64,000 nt of DNA, from positions 501,186-565,185 of the forward strand of contig NZ_LMQL01000012.1 in NCBI RefSeq assembly GCF_001424545.1, given 5' to 3'. A program made the position numbers and the translations under genes. The DNA is from Ramlibacter sp. Leaf400 (GTDB lineage: Bacteria > Pseudomonadota > Gammaproteobacteria > Burkholderiales > Burkholderiaceae_C). Below, piece after piece: positions 39,011 through 48,910 of this stretch. A model generated the notes under the pieces. The model ran no database searches, was not told where the DNA came from, and saw only the letters and a program-made list of their open reading frames with translations. Within the stretch, counting starts at the first letter, position 1; the number at the start of each line of letters is the position of its first letter.

Positions 39011-40896
39011 AGATCCCCTACCGCTCCGCCCGCGTCACCACGGCGCCCGGCCCTTCCGCCGCCGCCGCCCGCTCGCTCTGGCGTGCCACCGGCATGACCG
39101 ACGTCGACTTCGGCAAGCCCATCATCGCCATCGCCAACTCCTTCACCGAGTTCGTGCCGGGCCACGTGCACCTGCGCGACCTGGGCAAGCTGGTGGCCGA
39201 GGAGGTGGCCGCCGCCGGCGGCGTGGCGCGCGAGTTCAACACCATCGCGGTGGACGACGGCATCGCGGCCGGCCACGACGGCATGCTGTACTCGCTGCCT
39301 TCGCGCGAGCACATCGCCGATGCCATCGAGTACATGGTGAACGCGCACCTGGCCGACGCGCTGGTGTGCATCTCCAACTGCGACAAGATCACTCCCGGCA
39401 TGCTGAACGCCGCGATGCGGCTGAACATCCCCGTCGTGTTCGTCTCCGGCGGCCCGATGGAGGCCGGCCGCGTGCAGCGCCCGGCGAGCGTCGAGCGCGT
39501 CAGCGTGGTGGAGTCGTACGTGGCGATGGCCCGGCCCGGCACCAGCGCCGCCGACGCGCGCGACTACGAGCACAACGCCTGCCCCACCTGCGGCTCCTGC
39601 TCCGGGATGTTCACCGCCAACTCGATGAACTGCCTGACGGAGGCGCTGGGCCTGGCGCTGCCGGGCAACGGCTCGCTGGTGGCCACGCACGCGGACCGCG
39701 AGCGCCTGTTCCGCCAGGCCGGCCGGGTGGCCACCGAGCTGTGCCGCCGCTACTACCGCGACGGCGACGCCAGCGCGCTTCCGCGCGCCATCGCCAACCG
39801 GGCCGGCTTCACCAACGCCATGCGCATGGACATCGCCATGGGCGCGTCCACCAACACCATCCTGCACCTGCTGGCCGCCGCGCACGAGGGCGAGGTCGAC
39901 TTCACGCTGGAGGACATCGACCGCCTCTCGCGCGAGACGCCGCACCTGTGCAAGGTGTCGCCGTCCACGCCGGACTACTTCATGGAGGACGTGCACCGCG
40001 CAGGCGGCGTGTACGGCATCCTGGGCGAGCTGGACCGCCTGGGCCTGCTGGACAGCCGCGCGGGCTGCGTGCATGCGCCGTCGCTGGCCGACGCACTGGC
40101 GCGCTGGGACGTCAAGCGCACCGCCGACAAGGACGTGCACCGCTTCTACCGCGCCGCGCCCGGCGGCGTGCGCACCACCCAGGCCTTCTCGCAGGAGAAG
40201 CGCTACGCCACGCTGGACCTGAACCGCGTCTCCGGCTGCATCCGCGAGGGCGCGTCGGCCTACGCGGCCACCGGCGGGCTGGCGGTGCTGCGCGGCAACC
40301 TCGCGCCCGAGGGCTGCGTGGTCAAGACGGCCGCGGTGCTGCCGGAGCTGCACCGCTTTCGCGGCACGGCCATCGTGTTCGACAGTGAACAGTCGGCGCG
40401 CGACGCCATCGAAAACGGCACCGTGAAGCCCGGCCATGCCGTGATCGTGCGCTACGAAGGCCCGCGCGGCGGCCCCGGCATGCAGGAGATGTCCAAGCCG
40501 GGCGTGGTGTTCCAGTCGCTCGGCCTGCACACGAGCTGCGCGCTGATCACCGACGGACGCTTCTCCGGCGCCAATTCGGGCCTGGCCATCGCGCACGTCT
40601 CGCCGGAGGCGGCCTCGGGCGGCGCCCTCGCGCTGGTGGAGGACGGCGATCCCATCGAGATCGACCTCGCCGCGCGGCGCATCGACCTGGCCATCGGCGA
40701 GGAGGAGCTGGCCGCGCGACGCCAGCGCATGCGCGCGCTCGGCGCCGCGGCCTGGAAGCCGCGCCCGCGCGAGCGCCAGGTCAGCACGGCGCTGCGCATC
40801 TACGGCGCGCTCGCCACCTCGGCGTCCACCGGTGCCGTGCGCGATCCATCGCGGCTCGCGCGCCTGGAAGGCGCCGAGGACCCGGGTCAACCCTGA
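39007..40896 (+). CDS. Dihydroxy-acid dehydratase, IlvD/Edd family (copy 2)
   Basis: A 629-aa paralogue of the enzyme at 26393, with the same hallmarks: [64 protein letters not shown] and [19 protein letters not shown]. It has a longer insert before the CPTCGSC motif ([20 protein letters not shown]), which copy 1 lacks. Grouping with two 2-hydroxyacid oxidoreductases fits conversion of a 2,3-dihydroxyacid to a 2-oxoacid in catabolism. Two copies in one regulon suggest two stereoisomers or two chain lengths. Start ATG 39007 overlaps the upstream stop. Confidence 0.92.
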   Translation: MKIPYRSARVTTAPGPSAAAARSLWRATGMTDVDFGKPIIAIANSFTEFVPGHVHLRDLGKLVAEEVAAAGGVAREFNTIAVDDGIAAGHDGMLYSLPSREHIADAIEYMVNAHLADALVCISNCDKITPGMLNAAMRLNIPVVFVSGGPMEAGRVQRPASVERVSVVESYVAMARPGTSAADARDYEHNACPTCGSCSGMFTANSMNCLTEALGLALPGNGSLVATHADRERLFRQAGRVATELCRRYYRDGDASALPRAIANRAGFTNAMRMDIAMGASTNTILHLLAAAHEGEVDFTLEDIDRLSRETPHLCKVSPSTPDYFMEDVHRAGGVYGILGELDRLGLLDSRAGCVHAPSLADALARWDVKRTADKDVHRFYRAAPGGVRTTQAFSQEKRYATLDLNRVSGCIREGASAYAATGGLAVLRGNLAPEGCVVKTAAVLPELHRFRGTAIVFDSEQSARDAIENGTVKPGHAVIVRYEGPRGGPGMQEMSKPGVVFQSLGLHTSCALITDGRFSGANSGLAIAHVSPEAASGGALALVEDGDPIEIDLAARRIDLAIGEEELAARRQRMRALGAAAWKPRPRERQVSTALRIYGALATSASTGAVRDPSRLARLEGAEDPGQP

Positions 40897-40907
40897 GCCG
40901 CCCACTT

Positions 40908-40951
40908 TCGTCGCTTCCGACGATGGCCACGACGGGGTCGGTTCCTAGACT
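40908..40951 (+). promoter_or_regulatory. Regulon promoter, site 5 (Liv ABC transporter operon)
   Basis: TCGTCGCTTCCGACGA at 40908-40923 is followed exactly 22 bp later by TAGACT (40946-40951). The operator end is 56 bp before ATG 40979. It sits right after the upstream operon's stop codon, so this is a separate, internally placed promoter. Confidence 0.8.
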
Positions 40952-40978
40952 GCCCTCCACATTCAGAAAAGCGGAGAC

Positions 40979-41755
40979 ATGTCAGCATCCACTCCCCTCC
41001 TGCGGATCTCCGGCGTGGGTGTGCGCTTCGGCGGCATCGTGGCCCTGGAGGACGTGTCCTTCGACGTGGAGCCTGGCAGCATCTGCGGGCTGATCGGCCC
41101 CAACGGCGCCGGCAAGACCACCCTGTTCAACTGCCTCAGCCGCCTGTACCAGCCCGCGGCCGGCCAGATCCGCATCGGCGAGCGCGACCTGCTGCAGCTG
41201 GACGTGCACGAGATCGCCTCGGCCGGCATCGGCCGCACTTTCCAGAACGTGGCGCTCTTCGACACCCTGACGGTGGAGGAGAACATCATGCTGGGCGGCC
41301 ACTCGCAGACGCGCAGCGGCTTCGCGGCCAACGCGTTCGACCTGCCGCTGGTGCGGTCCGAGGAGAAGCAGCTGCGCGAGGACGCCCGCGAGGCGGCGCG
41401 CCTGGTCGGCCTGCAGGGCCTGGGCGACGCCGTCGTCGCGGACCTGCCCTTCGGCCACCGCAAGCGGGTCGAACTGGCGCGCGCGCTGATGGCCAAACCC
41501 AGGCTCTTGTTGCTGGACGAACCCGCCGCCGGCCTGAACCACGAGGAGCTCAACGGACTGCAGGCGCTGATCCGCCGCATCCGCGACGAGCTGCGCATCA
41601 CCGTGCTGCTGGTGGAGCACCACATGGGCCTGGTGATGGCGCTGTCCGACAAGGTGGTGGCGCTGAACTTCGGCCGCAAGATCGCCGAGGGCTCGCCGGC
41701 GCAGGTGCAGCAGAACGCGGACGTGATCGCGGCCTACCTGGGAGCGCCGGCATGA
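40979..41755 (+). CDS. livG: ABC transporter ATP-binding protein, LivG family
   Basis: A 258-aa ATPase of a hydrophobic amino-acid/branched-acid type importer. Walker A is GPNGAGKTTLF, the Q-loop region reads GIGRTFQNVALF, and Walker B is RLLLLDEPAAGLNHEE with the switch His in LLVEHHMGLVM. The ABC signature is degenerate: ADLPFGHRKRVELARAL has PFGHR in place of the LSGGQ form, which is common in LivG proteins. GCGGAGAC precedes the ATG. Order livG-livF-livH-livM-livK is complete, so the transporter should be functional. Confidence 0.93.
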   Translation: MSASTPLLRISGVGVRFGGIVALEDVSFDVEPGSICGLIGPNGAGKTTLFNCLSRLYQPAAGQIRIGERDLLQLDVHEIASAGIGRTFQNVALFDTLTVEENIMLGGHSQTRSGFAANAFDLPLVRSEEKQLREDAREAARLVGLQGLGDAVVADLPFGHRKRVELARALMAKPRLLLLDEPAAGLNHEELNGLQALIRRIRDELRITVLLVEHHMGLVMALSDKVVALNFGRKIAEGSPAQVQQNADVIAAYLGAPA

Positions 41756-42468
41756 GCGAAAACCTCCTGGAGGTCAAGGACCTGCATGCGTCGTACGGGC
41801 ATACCGAGGTGCTGCACGGCCTGAACTTCAACCTCAGGCGCGGCGGCATCACCGCCATCCTGGGCGCCAACGGCGCCGGCAAGACCACCACCCTGCGCGC
41901 CATCTGCGGCATGTGCTCGCGCAAGGGCGGGGTGCTTCTGGAAGGCGAGCGCATCGACAACCGCAAGACCGAGCAGATCACCCGCCTGGGCGTGGCCCAC
42001 GTGCCCGACGGGCGCGGCACCTTCGTCGACCTGACGGTCGAGGAGAACCTGCGGCTGGGCGCCTACACGCGTCGGGACAAGGCCGGCGTGGCCGAGGACT
42101 TCGAGCTGGTCTACGGCTACTTCCCCAAGCTGGCCGAGCGCCGCACGCAGCAGGCCGGCACGCTCTCGGGCGGCGAACAGCAGATGCTGGCGATCAGCCG
42201 CGCGCTGATGCTGCGCCCGCGCCTGCTGCTGCTGGACGAGCCCTCGTTCGGGCTGGCGCCGCTGGTGGTCAAGGAGATCTTCGGGATCATGCGCCGCATC
42301 AACGAGAAGCAGAAGGTGAGCATGCTGCTGGTCGAGCAGAACGCCAACCTCGCCCTCGACCTGGCCGACAGCGCCTACCTGCTGGAGACCGGCCGCATGG
42401 TCCTGTCCGGCTCCTCCGACGAGATCAAGAAGGACGACTCCGTGCGTCGTTCCTACCTGGGGTACTGA
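41752..42468 (+). CDS. livF: ABC transporter ATP-binding protein, LivF family
   Basis: A 238-aa ATPase pairing with LivG. Walker A GANGAGKTTTLRA, signature TLSGGEQQMLAISRAL, Walker B LLLLDEPSFGLAPLVV, and the LivF-type VEENLRLGAY segment are all present. Its ATG overlaps the livG stop by 4 bp, a sign of translational coupling. Confidence 0.94.
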   Translation: MSENLLEVKDLHASYGHTEVLHGLNFNLRRGGITAILGANGAGKTTTLRAICGMCSRKGGVLLEGERIDNRKTEQITRLGVAHVPDGRGTFVDLTVEENLRLGAYTRRDKAGVAEDFELVYGYFPKLAERRTQQAGTLSGGEQQMLAISRALMLRPRLLLLDEPSFGLAPLVVKEIFGIMRRINEKQKVSMLLVEQNANLALDLADSAYLLETGRMVLSGSSDEIKKDDSVRRSYLGY

Positions 42469-42471
42469 TCC

Positions 42472-43341
42472 ATGGAAACCTTCATCCACCAGCTGGTGGC
42501 GGGCCTGGCCAACGGCGGCATCTACGCCAGCATCGCGCTGGCGCTGGTGATGATCCACCAGTCCACCCACCAGCTCAATTTCGCCCAGGGCGAGATGGCG
42601 ATGTTCTCGACCTTCATCGCCTGGGCGCTGATGAAGGCCGGCCTGGGCTTCTGGACCGCCTTCTTCGTCACCGCGGTCGCTTCCTTCGTCATGGGCATGG
42701 CGGTGGAGCGGGTCGTGATCCGGCCCCTGGGCCAGCGCTCGCACCTGGCGCTGGTGGTGGTGTTCATCGGCCTGCTGCTGATCTTCAACAGCGTGGCCGG
42801 CTGGATCTGGGGCTACGACGTGCGGCCCTTCCCCAGCCCCTTCCCCGACACGCGCATCCTGGGCGGCTTCGCCACCGCGCACCAGGCCGGCTCGATCTTC
42901 ATCACCATGCTGCTGGTGGTCGGGCTGTACGCCTTCTTCCGCTACACCCCGCTGGGCCTGGCCATGCGCGCCGCGGCGCAGAACCCGGTGTCCAGCCGCC
43001 TGGTCGGCGTGCGGGTCGACTTCATGCTCGGCCTGGGCTGGGGCCTGGCCGCCGCCATCGGCGCGGTGGCCGGGATGATGGTGGCGCACGTGCTGTTCCT
43101 GGAGCCCAACATGCTGGGCGCGGCCATCCTGTACGGCTTCGCCGCCGCCCTGGTCGGCGGCATCAACAACCCCTGGGGCGCCGTCGCCGGCGGCTTCCTG
43201 CTCGGCGCCGTCGAGAACCTGCTGGGCACCTACGTGATCGGCGACGACATGAAGCTGACGCTCGCGCTGGTGATCATCGTCACGGTCCTCACCTTCAAGC
43301 CCGCCGGCATCTTCGGCGTGCACCACATCAGGAGAGTGTGA
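42472..43341 (+). CDS. livH: Branched-chain amino-acid type ABC permease, LivH family
   Basis: A 289-aa membrane protein with about eight helices. It opens with HQLVAGLANGGIYASIALAL and has HQLNFAQGEMAMFSTF and PLGLAMRAAAQNP, all standard for LivH. It forms the channel with LivM. ATG 42472 is 3 bp after the livF stop, and the next gene overlaps by one base (TGATG). Confidence 0.94.
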   Translation: METFIHQLVAGLANGGIYASIALALVMIHQSTHQLNFAQGEMAMFSTFIAWALMKAGLGFWTAFFVTAVASFVMGMAVERVVIRPLGQRSHLALVVVFIGLLLIFNSVAGWIWGYDVRPFPSPFPDTRILGGFATAHQAGSIFITMLLVVGLYAFFRYTPLGLAMRAAAQNPVSSRLVGVRVDFMLGLGWGLAAAIGAVAGMMVAHVLFLEPNMLGAAILYGFAAALVGGINNPWGAVAGGFLLGAVENLLGTYVIGDDMKLTLALVIIVTVLTFKPAGIFGVHHIRRV

Positions 43342-44375
43342 TGTCCGCCCTGCTCGAAAAAGCCCCCGAGGCGGCGCTGGCGCCGCCGCCCGCCCGCACG
43401 ATGTTCGACGGCGTGCAGCGCTGGGTGTGGGTGCCGGTGCTGGTCCTGGGCTGCATGCTGCCGCTGCTGGTCAGCGAGTACCGCATGTTCCAGGCGACGA
43501 TGACGCTGGTCTATGCCATCGTGCTGTTCGGCCTGACCATCCTCACCGGCTACAGCGGCCAGATCTCGCTGGGGCACGGCGCCTTCTACGCGCTGGGCGC
43601 CTACGTGTCGGCGATCCTGATGACGAAGGTGGGCGTGCCGTACTGGGCCACGCTGCCGGTGGCCGGCCTCGTCTGCATGGTGGTCGGCTTCCTGTTCGGC
43701 CGCCCGGCGCTGCGGCTGCAGGGGCACTACCTGGCGCTGGCGACCTTCGCGCTGGCGGTGGCCACGCCGCAGTTTCTCAAGCACAAGTCGCTGCAGGCGT
43801 GGACCGGTGGCGTCCAGGGCATCATGATCGAGAAGCCCTCGGCGCCGTTCGGCCTGCCGATCAGCGCCGACGCCTGGCTGTACTGGTTGACGCTGGGCGT
43901 GGCGGTGATGCTGTTCCTGCTGGGACGCAACCTGCTCAAGGGCCGCATCGGCCGCGCGCTGCTGGCCATCCGCGACCATCCCACCGCCGCCGCGGCGATG
44001 GGCGTGAACACCTCGCTGTACAAGTCGCTCGCCTTCGCGGTGAGCGCGCTCTTCACCGGCGTGGCCGGCGCGCTGGGCGCGATCGTGGTGCAGTTCGTGG
44101 CGCCCGACACCTTCCATCCCCTGCTGTCCATCCTGTTCCTGGTGGGCGCGGTGATCGGCGGCCTGACCTCCTGGTGGGGCCCGCTGTTCGGGGCGATGTT
44201 CATCCAGTTCGTGCCCAACTTCGCGGAGGACATGTCCAAGTCCGCGCCCTGGGCCCTCTACGGTGTTTTCATGATCCTCGGCGTGTTCCTCCTGAAGAAG
44301 GGCATCGCCGGGGCGCTGGACGACGGCTGGCGCCGCATCGTCCGCGGCAAGGCTTCCTCAACCGACCGGCCCTGA
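43341..44375 (+). CDS. livM: Branched-chain amino-acid type ABC permease, LivM family
   Basis: A 344-aa membrane protein with about nine helices. Family markers are TGYSGQISLGHGAFYALGAY, GHYLALATFALAV and RIGRALLAIRDHPTAAAAMG. The start at 43341 overlaps the livH stop; the open frame to the left merely crosses livH. The N-terminal 20 residues are a hydrophilic, Ala/Pro-rich stretch. Confidence 0.92.
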   Translation: MSALLEKAPEAALAPPPARTMFDGVQRWVWVPVLVLGCMLPLLVSEYRMFQATMTLVYAIVLFGLTILTGYSGQISLGHGAFYALGAYVSAILMTKVGVPYWATLPVAGLVCMVVGFLFGRPALRLQGHYLALATFALAVATPQFLKHKSLQAWTGGVQGIMIEKPSAPFGLPISADAWLYWLTLGVAVMLFLLGRNLLKGRIGRALLAIRDHPTAAAAMGVNTSLYKSLAFAVSALFTGVAGALGAIVVQFVAPDTFHPLLSILFLVGAVIGGLTSWWGPLFGAMFIQFVPNFAEDMSKSAPWALYGVFMILGVFLLKKGIAGALDDGWRRIVRGKASSTDRP

Positions 44376-44400
44376 AGGCCATCCCCTACCGGAGACAAGC

Positions 44401-45606
44401 ATGAACCGTCGCAACCTCGTCGCGCTCGCGATCGCCGGGGCCTTCGCCTGCGGGCCGGCCCTCGCGCAGAAGAAACACGCCCCCGGCATCACCGATGGCG
44501 AGATCAAGATCGGCCAGACCTCGCCGCTGTCGGGCCCGGCCTCGGCCTACGGCACCATCCCCAGGGTCCAGCAGGCGTACTTCAAGATGATCAACGAGCA
44601 GGGCGGCGTCAATGGCCGCAAGCTCAACCTGATCGCTCTGGACGACGGCTACAGCCCGCCCAAGACGGTGGAGCAGGTGCGCCGCCTGGTGGAGAAGGAC
44701 CAGGTCGCCTTCATCTTCAACATCCTGGGCACCGCGCCCAACGTGGCGGTGCGCAAGTACCTCAACGACCGCAAGGTGCCGCAGCTGTTCACCGCCGCCG
44801 GCGCGTCCACCTTCGGCGACTACAAGAACTACCCCTGGACGATCGTGCTGCAGCCGTCCTACCAGGCCGAGGCCAGGATCTACGTCGAGTACCTGAAGAA
44901 GACCAAGCCGGACGCCAAGATCGCGCTGCTCTCGGGCAACGACGACGCCGGCAAGGACTACGTCAACGGCATCAAGGCGGCCCTGGGCCCCGAGGGCGTC
45001 AAGAAGATGATCGTGGCCGAGGCCACCTTCGAATCGACCGACCCCAACACCGACTCGCAGGTGCTGGCGCTGCGCGGCTCCGGCGCCGACACGCTGATCG
45101 TGCACGGCGTCTCCAAGTGGGCCTCCATGACCATCCGCAAGGTGCACGACATCGGCTGGCAGCCCACCTTCATCCTGACGGCCACCGCCACCTCGGTCTC
45201 CGGCGTGCTGGAGCCCGCGGGCCTGGAGAAGGCCAAGGGCCTGATCACCGCCTACTACCTGAAGGACCCCAACGATCCGCAGTGGGCCAACGACAAGGCC
45301 TACCAGGACTGGCTGGCCTTCATGAAGAAGTACTACCCCGAGGGCAGCACCGGCGACCAGCTGAACGTGTACGGCTACACCATGGCGCAGGCGCTGGTGC
45401 AGACGCTCAAGCAGGCCGGCAACGACCTCTCGCGCGAGAACATCATGAAGCAGGCCGCCAGCCTGGACGTCGCGCTGCCCATGCTGCTGCCCGGCATCAA
45501 GGTCAAGACCGGCGCCAACGACTACTACGGCGTCGAGGCGCAGCGCATGATGCGCTTCAACGGCAAGACCTGGGAGCTGTTCGGCGACCTGATCGGCGAC
45601 AACTGA
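44401..45606 (+). CDS. ABC transporter substrate-binding protein, LivK family
   Basis: A 401-aa periplasmic binding protein. The signal peptide ends near residue 23 (AGAFACGPALAQ). The mature protein starts GITDGEIKIGQTSPLSGPAS, the regular opening of LivK-type proteins, which bind branched amino acids, but also many aromatic and hydroxy acids. CGGAGACAAGC lies before ATG 44401. The ligand is not predictable; the neighbours suggest a 2-hydroxy- or 2-oxoacid or its conjugate in place of an amino acid. Confidence 0.92.
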   Translation: MNRRNLVALAIAGAFACGPALAQKKHAPGITDGEIKIGQTSPLSGPASAYGTIPRVQQAYFKMINEQGGVNGRKLNLIALDDGYSPPKTVEQVRRLVEKDQVAFIFNILGTAPNVAVRKYLNDRKVPQLFTAAGASTFGDYKNYPWTIVLQPSYQAEARIYVEYLKKTKPDAKIALLSGNDDAGKDYVNGIKAALGPEGVKKMIVAEATFESTDPNTDSQVLALRGSGADTLIVHGVSKWASMTIRKVHDIGWQPTFILTATATSVSGVLEPAGLEKAKGLITAYYLKDPNDPQWANDKAYQDWLAFMKKYYPEGSTGDQLNVYGYTMAQALVQTLKQAGNDLSRENIMKQAASLDVALPMLLPGIKVKTGANDYYGVEAQRMMRFNGKTWELFGDLIGDN

Positions 45607-45610
45607 CCGC

Positions 45611-46777
45611 ATGACCGCCTCGCTGCTGCCCTCCGTCGTCGACGACTACCGCGCGCTGGCCCGCACGCGCCTGCCGCGACAGCTGTTCGAGTTCATCGAC
45701 GGCGGCTCCTTCGCCGAGGAGACGGTGGCGTCCAACCGCAGCGACTTCGCGCGGCTGCGGCTGCGCCAGCGCGTGCTGCGGCCGGTGGGGGAGATCGACC
45801 TCTCCACCACCGTGCTGGGTGAGCGCTGGGCGCTGCCGGTAGGCCTGGGGCCGGTCGGGCTCGCGGGCCTGATGCGGCGGCGCGGCGAGCTGCAGGCGCT
45901 GCGCGCCGCGCAGGACGCCGGCACCCAGTTCTGCCTGAGCACGGTGGCCCTGTGCCCGCTGGAGGAAGTGGCCGCCGCGTCGCAGCGGCCCTTCTGGTTC
46001 CAGCTGTACATCATGAAGGACCGCGGCTTCGCCCGCGAGCTGATCGCCCGCGCCAAGGCGGCCGGCTGCAAGGCGCTGGTGCTCACAGTCGACCTCGCCG
46101 TGGCCGGGCTGCGGCACCGCGACGTGCAGACCGGCATGACCGGCGGGCTGGGCTGGGGCGGCCGCGCCAGGGTGGCAGCCGACTATGCGAGGCGCTGGGA
46201 CTGGCTGTGGGACGTGGGCGTCAAGGGCCGCCCGCACCTGTTCGGCAACCTGGTCTCGGCCGTGCCCAACGCGCGGCGCCTGAGCGACTTCTACCAATTC
46301 ACGAGCGCCAACTGGGACCCCTGCGTGAGCTGGGCCGACATCGAGTGGATCCGCGCCGAATGGGGCGGGCCGCTGGTGATCAAGGGCATCCTCGACCCCG
46401 AGGATGCCGTGCAGGCGGTCAAGGCCGGTGCGCAGGCGCTGGTGGTCTCCAACCACGGCGGCCGGCAGCTCGACGGCGTCGGCTCCACCATCTCCTGCCT
46501 GCCCGGCATCGTGCAGGCCGTGGGCGGCGATGCGGAGGTGCTGCTGGACGGCGGCGTGCGCAACGGCATCGACGTGCTGCGCGCGGTGGCGCTGGGGGCG
46601 AGGGCCTGCCTGGTGGGCCGCCCCTGGATCTGGGCGCTGGCCGCGCGCGGGCAGGACGGCGTGGCGGGCCTGCTGGCCACCTACAAGCGGGAGCTGCAGG
46701 TTTCGCTGGCGCTGGCCGGCCTGACCCGCATCGCCGACGTGGACCGCAACGCCCTCGCGAGCGTGGGAACGCCATGA
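45611..46777 (+). CDS. FMN-dependent alpha-hydroxyacid oxidase/dehydrogenase, LldD-like
   Basis: A 388-aa flavoenzyme of the (S)-2-hydroxyacid oxidase family (L-lactate dehydrogenase, mandelate dehydrogenase, glycolate oxidase). The catalytic His lies in LVVSNHGGRQLDG; the flavin-phosphate site is in LLDGGVRNGIDVLRAVALGA; the N-terminal FEFIDGGSFAEET matches the family's YYxxGA-type region. It oxidises L-2-hydroxyacids to 2-oxoacids, and so complements the D-specific flavoenzyme at 36660. It sits 5 bp after the substrate-binding protein gene and overlaps the next gene, so the transporter and oxidase are made together. Confidence 0.9.
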   Translation: MTASLLPSVVDDYRALARTRLPRQLFEFIDGGSFAEETVASNRSDFARLRLRQRVLRPVGEIDLSTTVLGERWALPVGLGPVGLAGLMRRRGELQALRAAQDAGTQFCLSTVALCPLEEVAAASQRPFWFQLYIMKDRGFARELIARAKAAGCKALVLTVDLAVAGLRHRDVQTGMTGGLGWGGRARVAADYARRWDWLWDVGVKGRPHLFGNLVSAVPNARRLSDFYQFTSANWDPCVSWADIEWIRAEWGGPLVIKGILDPEDAVQAVKAGAQALVVSNHGGRQLDGVGSTISCLPGIVQAVGGDAEVLLDGGVRNGIDVLRAVALGARACLVGRPWIWALAARGQDGVAGLLATYKRELQVSLALAGLTRIADVDRNALASVGTP

Positions 46778-47751
46778 ACGACGTGATGGGCCTGCGCGTG
46801 CACCGCACGGGCGGCCCCGAAGCCATGCAGTGGGAGCGCGTCGACGTCGGCGCGCCGGGGCCGGGCGAGGCGCGGGTGCGCCACACCGCCGTCGGCCTCA
46901 ACTTCCTGGACACCTACTTCCGCAGCGGCCTCTACCCGGTGCCGCTGCCCTTCGTGCCGGGCGCGGAAGCGGCCGGCGTGGTGGAGGCCGTGGGCCCGGG
47001 CGTCAGCGCCGTGCGCCCCGGCGACCGCGTCGCCTACGCCGGCAGCACCGGCGCCTATGCGCAGGCGCGCGTGATCGCCGCCGACGCGCTGGTGAAGCTG
47101 CCGCACGACATCGAGGCCACGACCGCCGCCGCCGTGCTGCTGCAGGGCATGACGGCGCGCTTCCTGATCCGCGAGGTGTACCCGGTGCAGCCCGGCGAGA
47201 CCATCCTGCTGCATGCCGCGGCGGGCGGCGTCGGCAGCCTGCTCGCGCAATGGGCGAGCGCGCTGGGCGTGCGGGTGATCGGCACCGTGTCGTCGGACGC
47301 GAAGGCGGAGATCGCCCGCGCCAACGGTTGCGCCCACGTGGTGGTGACCGCGCGCGAGGACTTCGCCCAGCGCGTGCTCGAGATCACGGAAGGCCGCAAG
47401 CTGGGCGTGGTGTACGACTCGGTGGGACGCGACACCTTCGCCCGGTCGCTGGACTGCCTGCGCCCGCGCGGCACCATGGTGGTGTTCGGCCAGTCCTCGG
47501 GCACCATCGATCCGCTGGAGATCAACCTGCTGGGCCGCAAGGGCTCGCTGTACCTCACGCGGCCGGTGATGCCGGACTTCGTGGGCACGCCGGGGCAGCG
47601 CGAGGTGGCCTGCGGCGAGCTGTTCCAGGCCCTGCGCGACGGCGTGCTCAAGCCGCGCATCGGCGCCGTGCGGCCGCTGTCCGAGGCCGTGCAGGCCCAC
47701 CGCGACCTGGAAGCGCGCCGCACCGCGGGCGCCACCGTGTTCAGCGTCTGA
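46774..47751 (+). CDS. Zinc-independent quinone oxidoreductase, MDR family
   Basis: A 325-aa medium-chain reductase of the NADPH:quinone oxidoreductase (QOR) type. It has VGLNFLDTYFRSGLYPVPLP near the N-terminus, GAEAAGVVEAVGPGVSAV, and the NADPH-binding AAAGGVGSLLAQWASALG. There are no Zn-ligand Cys residues. QORs reduce quinones or enones, including enoyl-type double bonds, so a role in the pathway is possible but unproven. ATG 46774 overlaps the upstream stop by 4 bp; it is the last gene of the seven-gene operon and is convergent with the racemase gene. Confidence 0.9.
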   Translation: MNDVMGLRVHRTGGPEAMQWERVDVGAPGPGEARVRHTAVGLNFLDTYFRSGLYPVPLPFVPGAEAAGVVEAVGPGVSAVRPGDRVAYAGSTGAYAQARVIAADALVKLPHDIEATTAAAVLLQGMTARFLIREVYPVQPGETILLHAAAGGVGSLLAQWASALGVRVIGTVSSDAKAEIARANGCAHVVVTAREDFAQRVLEITEGRKLGVVYDSVGRDTFARSLDCLRPRGTMVVFGQSSGTIDPLEINLLGRKGSLYLTRPVMPDFVGTPGQREVACGELFQALRDGVLKPRIGAVRPLSEAVQAHRDLEARRTAGATVFSV

Positions 47752-47768
47752 TCAGGTCGCCAGGTGCA

Positions 47769-48908
47769 TCAGATCGCCTGGCGCGCTCGCAGCTGCTCGA
47801 CCAGGCGCGGATCCACTTCCCATTCGCGCAGGACCGCCTCGCCATCCGCCCCAGCGGGACGCGGCGCGCGCGGCTGCTCGGCCGGCGTGCGCTCGAAACG
47901 CGGCGCGGGCGCCGGCTGGGTCACGCCGTCGACCTCGATGAAGGTTCCGCGTGCGCGGTTGTGGGGATGGTGCGGGGCCTCGTCCCAGTCCAGCACCGGC
48001 GCAAAGCAGGCGTCGCTGCCCTCCAGCAGCGCGCACCAGGCGTCGCGGGTTCGGGTGCGGAAGAACGCAGCGAGCTTCTCCTTCAGCTGCGGCCAGCGCT
48101 TCGCGTCCATCTGGGCATCGAACTCGGGCGCTTCGAGCCCACAGCGCTCGCGCAACAGCGCGTAGAACTGCGGCTCGATGGCGCCGATGGAGACGAACTT
48201 GCCGTCGGCGCATTCATAGCAGTCGTAGAAGTGCGCGCCGCCGTCCAGCAGGTTGGCTGCGCGCGTGTTGCTCCATTGCCCGGCCGCCTTCAGTCCATGG
48301 AAGATCGCGGCCAGCAACGCGGCGCCGTCGGTCATCGCCGCGTCCACCACCTGGCCCTTGCCCGAGCGCTGCCGCTCCTGCAGCGCGGCCAGCAGGCCGA
48401 ACGCGAGGAACATGGCGCCGCCGCCGTAGTCCGCGCCGATGTTGAGCGGCGGCGCGGGCGGCGAGTCGGCCCGCCCGGTGGCGTGCAGCACGCCGGTGAG
48501 CGCCAGGTAGTTGATGTCGTGGCCCGCACTGGCCGACAAGGGGCCCTGCTGGCCCCAGCCGGTCATGCGGCCGAACACCAGGCGCGGGTTGCGCTGCAGG
48601 CACGCGTCGGGGCCCAGGCCCAGCCGTTCCATCACGCCGGGCCGGAAGCCCTCGATCAGGATGTCGGCACCCGCCACGAGCTGCAGCACCGCCTCGGCCG
48701 CACCTTCCTTGCGCAGGTCGATCGCGAGCGAGCGCTTGCCGCGGCTGGTGACGTCGAAGCGGGCCGCTTCGGGGCGCGCGGCGCCCGACGGCGGCCGGTC
48801 GATGCGGACGACGTCCGCGCCCAGGTCCGCCAGCAGCATGCCGCAGAAGGGGCCGGGCCCCAGGCCCGCCATCTCGACGACCTTCAGGCCCTGCAGCGGT
48901 CCCGCCAT
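47769..48908 (-). CDS. Alpha-methylacyl-CoA racemase (AMACR/Mcr), CoA-transferase III fold
   Basis: A 379-aa CaiB/BaiF-fold protein. It begins [20 protein letters not shown] and continues [16 protein letters not shown], the recognised AMACR start. The catalytic pair is visible as His in [13 protein letters not shown] and Asp in [12 protein letters not shown], which act as the two bases of the racemase and are not found in that form in CoA-transferases. It epimerises (R)/(S)-2-methylacyl-CoA so that S-specific acyl-CoA dehydrogenases can act, a step needed only for methyl-branched chains. Start is 48908; the longer frame to 48959 crosses the thiolase. It follows the thiolase by 2 bp. Confidence 0.9.
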   Translation of the reverse strand: MAGPLQGLKVVEMAGLGPGPFCGMLLADLGADVVRIDRPPSGAARPEAARFDVTSRGKRSLAIDLRKEGAAEAVLQLVAGADILIEGFRPGVMERLGLGPDACLQRNPRLVFGRMTGWGQQGPLSASAGHDINYLALTGVLHATGRADSPPAPPLNIGADYGGGAMFLAFGLLAALQERQRSGKGQVVDAAMTDGAALLAAIFHGLKAAGQWSNTRAANLLDGGAHFYDCYECADGKFVSIGAIEPQFYALLRERCGLEAPEFDAQMDAKRWPQLKEKLAAFFRTRTRDAWCALLEGSDACFAPVLDWDEAPHHPHNRARGTFIEVDGVTQPAPAPRFERTPAEQPRAPRPAGADGEAVLREWEVDPRLVEQLRARQAI

Positions 48909-48910
48909 GG

